Part shown: positions 62,982-64,000 of the stretch, piece after piece | Position numbering within the stretch: position 1 is the stretch's first letter | How the letters are laid out: the number at the start of each line of letters is the position of its first letter | The notes under the pieces: model-generated | What the model was told of the DNA's origin: nothing | Database searches by the model: none | Seen by the model: the letters and a program-made list of their open reading frames with translations, nothing else | DNA from: Ferrimonas pelagia | GTDB taxonomy: Bacteria; Pseudomonadota; Gammaproteobacteria; Enterobacterales; Shewanellaceae | Assembly: GCF_039543565.1 (NCBI RefSeq) | Contig: NZ_BAABJZ010000002.1 | Coordinates: 10,538-74,537 of the forward strand | Direction: 5' to 3' | DNA: 64,000 nt | Position numbers and translations under genes: made by a program

Positions 62982-63626
62982 ATGTACATAATATTTCCTA
63001 ATGACCCAACTACTGACTTTATGGATCCAGTTCTGGATGCTGTCAATAATCTAGTTATAGATGGTAGCCTAAAAGTCATTAGATGTGCTGCTGATGACCC
63101 ATCTTATGAGAAGGCTAGACGTGAGATTCAGGACATACCGCCAGGATCTAAAGTGGTTTTTATTGGCCACAGTACTTCCAGTATGCTCTTTGGTGGTGAG
63201 AGTGTTGATTATCCGCGAGCAGCTCTTGTTAAGAAAGACGAGATGGGTCTGTTTAAAGATCGACAGTTGTTTCTAATTTCGTGTTTTTCAGCGGGATTAA
63301 TGAAAAGCTCTCGTCCATTTAGAAATAAGGCTAGCTGTTTGGGCTTTGGGCTTTTACCTTCAGAGATTGGTGAGCTAGGAGACCATGGAAATATCAGTAA
63401 AATAGGTTTGACAGAAGAAGATATACTATCATTTAGAGAAATTCTTAGTGAAGTTATGTCATATTTAGTTGCTCACTGGCTAGATGATGGGAAGACTCTT
63501 TATTCAACTTACGATCTATTTAAAGTGCTTGTAAATAAAAAGATTAATGACTGCCTATTAAAAGAAAATAATGCTAGACTTGCGGAGTTGTTGTTCTATA
63601 TATCTCATGAAGCTGTGGTTGAATAG
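62982..63626 (+). CDS. Putative caspase/CHAT-like cysteine peptidase
   Basis: A 214-residue soluble protein. After a beta strand comes VVFIGHST (His63), and 38 residues on LFLISCFSAGL (Cys101). A strand-His-Ser followed by strand-S-C-x-S-(A)-G is the pattern of the caspase/CHAT/C25 fold, in which His and Cys form the catalytic dyad. The C-terminal third is helical. It starts 4 bases after the receiver gene, the last of the four-gene operon. The family call rests on the motif pattern only; a non-catalytic CHAT-like sensor is an alternative. Confidence 0.6.
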   Translation: MYIIFPNDPTTDFMDPVLDAVNNLVIDGSLKVIRCAADDPSYEKARREIQDIPPGSKVVFIGHSTSSMLFGGESVDYPRAALVKKDEMGLFKDRQLFLISCFSAGLMKSSRPFRNKASCLGFGLLPSEIGELGDHGNISKIGLTEEDILSFREILSEVMSYLVAHWLDDGKTLYSTYDLFKVLVNKKINDCLLKENNARLAELLFYISHEAVVE

Positions 63627-64000
63627 TCAGCAAAACATTGTTCTGATAAATGTAGTTGGCTAGTAAACGGTAACTTCTAAGTAGGTGGGGTTCACTACAG
63701 TCATTGTGGTTATAAGTTAACAATGACTGTAGTGTTCTATGTTAACAGGTATAAATACCTGCTATAAGCTGCATATGTATGTCAATTTATTACTTTGTGT
63801 GCGTATTCTTGAACTCCTCTCGGATAAATATGTGCCTCATTGTTCGGGGGATTTTATATACAAACTGTATACTCGAGGGTGTTCATAACTCTGTGTCAGT
63901 AATCTAATTCACAAGTCGATGTATTCGTCCAATCGACCCTCAAAGTGGATCGACAACTGAGACAGCGTCAAATTCCAATTCTGGATGGGGTGCGACCAGC
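63627..64000. other. AT-rich end of the window, no gene seen
   Basis: No open frame with a ribosome site is visible. It holds the inverted repeat at 63693-63734 and otherwise AT-rich DNA with scattered -10-like words. The island probably continues beyond the window. Confidence 0.5.
63693..63734. repeat. 14-base perfect inverted repeat after the operon
   Basis: CACTACAGTCATTG and CAATGACTGTAGTG around a 14-base loop, 67 bases after the peptidase-like gene. It has no T tract, so it may be a terminator of the operon only with help, or an operator or recombination site. Confidence 0.7.

Larger units (their letters stand above)
57064..64000 (+). mobile_element. Genomic island integrated at tRNA-Ile2 (right end outside window)
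   Basis: It starts at the 3' end of the tRNA-Ile2 gene, carries a P4-type integrase reading away from the tRNA, and then an operon with visibly AT-rich DNA and codon use unlike the rest of the window. No second copy of the tRNA 3' end occurs before position 64000, so the island continues beyond. Left boundary assigned from the usual behaviour of such integrases. Confidence 0.75.

Noticed and set aside
58437..64000. Looking for a restriction endonuclease to pair with the methyltransferase
   Set aside because: No PD-(D/E)XK, HNH, GIY-YIG or Vsr-like motif was visible in any open frame, so a classic restriction-modification pair is not supported in this window.

Overview
The window looks like chromosomal DNA of a marine gammaproteobacterium of the Shewanella/Ferrimonas kind. 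I infer this from gene order and from marker genes (polar-flagellar MotX between purA and rnr, PriB inside the rpsF operon, DUF3392, EpmA/EpmB/EF-P, and the nnr-tsaE-amiB-mutL-miaA-hfq-hflX-hflK-hflC order); no database search was possible. Most of the sequence is GC-rich, but from about 57.2 kb, and strongly from 58.5 kb, it becomes clearly AT-richer.

Layout. 0.2-5.3 kb: small envelope and hypothetical genes, then the EF-P module (epmB diverging from efp, then epmA). 5.4-8.6 kb: a probable zinc-uptake operon (His-rich secreted protein, His-rich outer-membrane barrel, ZnuA-like binding protein, ZnuB-like permease) with no ATPase gene. 8.7-9.9 kb: iron storage and release genes (bfr, bfd) with a Fur-box-like site. 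9.9-17.2 kb: a 2-hydroxyacid dehydrogenase, DUF3392, a glycerophosphodiesterase, and the rsgA-psd-mscM unit, with orn diverging. 17.9-18.7 kb: five identical tRNA-Gly(GCC) genes in tandem. 19.1-36.7 kb: a long housekeeping stretch (nnr to hflC, yjeT, purA, motX, rnr, rlmB, then rpsF-priB-rpsR-rplI). 37-41.5 kb: a START protein, dgkA, and a GntP permease with a glycerate kinase. 41.7-44.4 kb: two identical tRNA-Leu(CAA) genes flanking a large Ig-like lipoprotein gene. 44.6-53.1 kb: RDD and FAH-family proteins, lptF-lptG, pepA-holC-valS. 53.3-56.5 kb: three YIP1-type membrane proteins interleaved with two tiny membrane proteins.

At 56,987 a tRNA-Ile2 (CAU, lysidine type) is followed by a P4-type integrase and then a tight four-gene operon that runs almost to the window end. 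The operon encodes a cytosine-5 DNA methyltransferase; a protein with an Hsp90/MORC-like GHKL ATPase at its N terminus and what looks like a complete histidine-kinase core at its C terminus; a divergent receiver-domain protein; and a small protein with a His/Cys pattern like caspase/CHAT peptidases. The genes overlap or nearly touch, and no restriction endonuclease is visible. My best reading is a methylation-linked defence or self/non-self system that signals by phosphorelay to a protease-like effector. That function is inference; the motifs themselves are visible in the sequence. The far end of the island lies outside the window.
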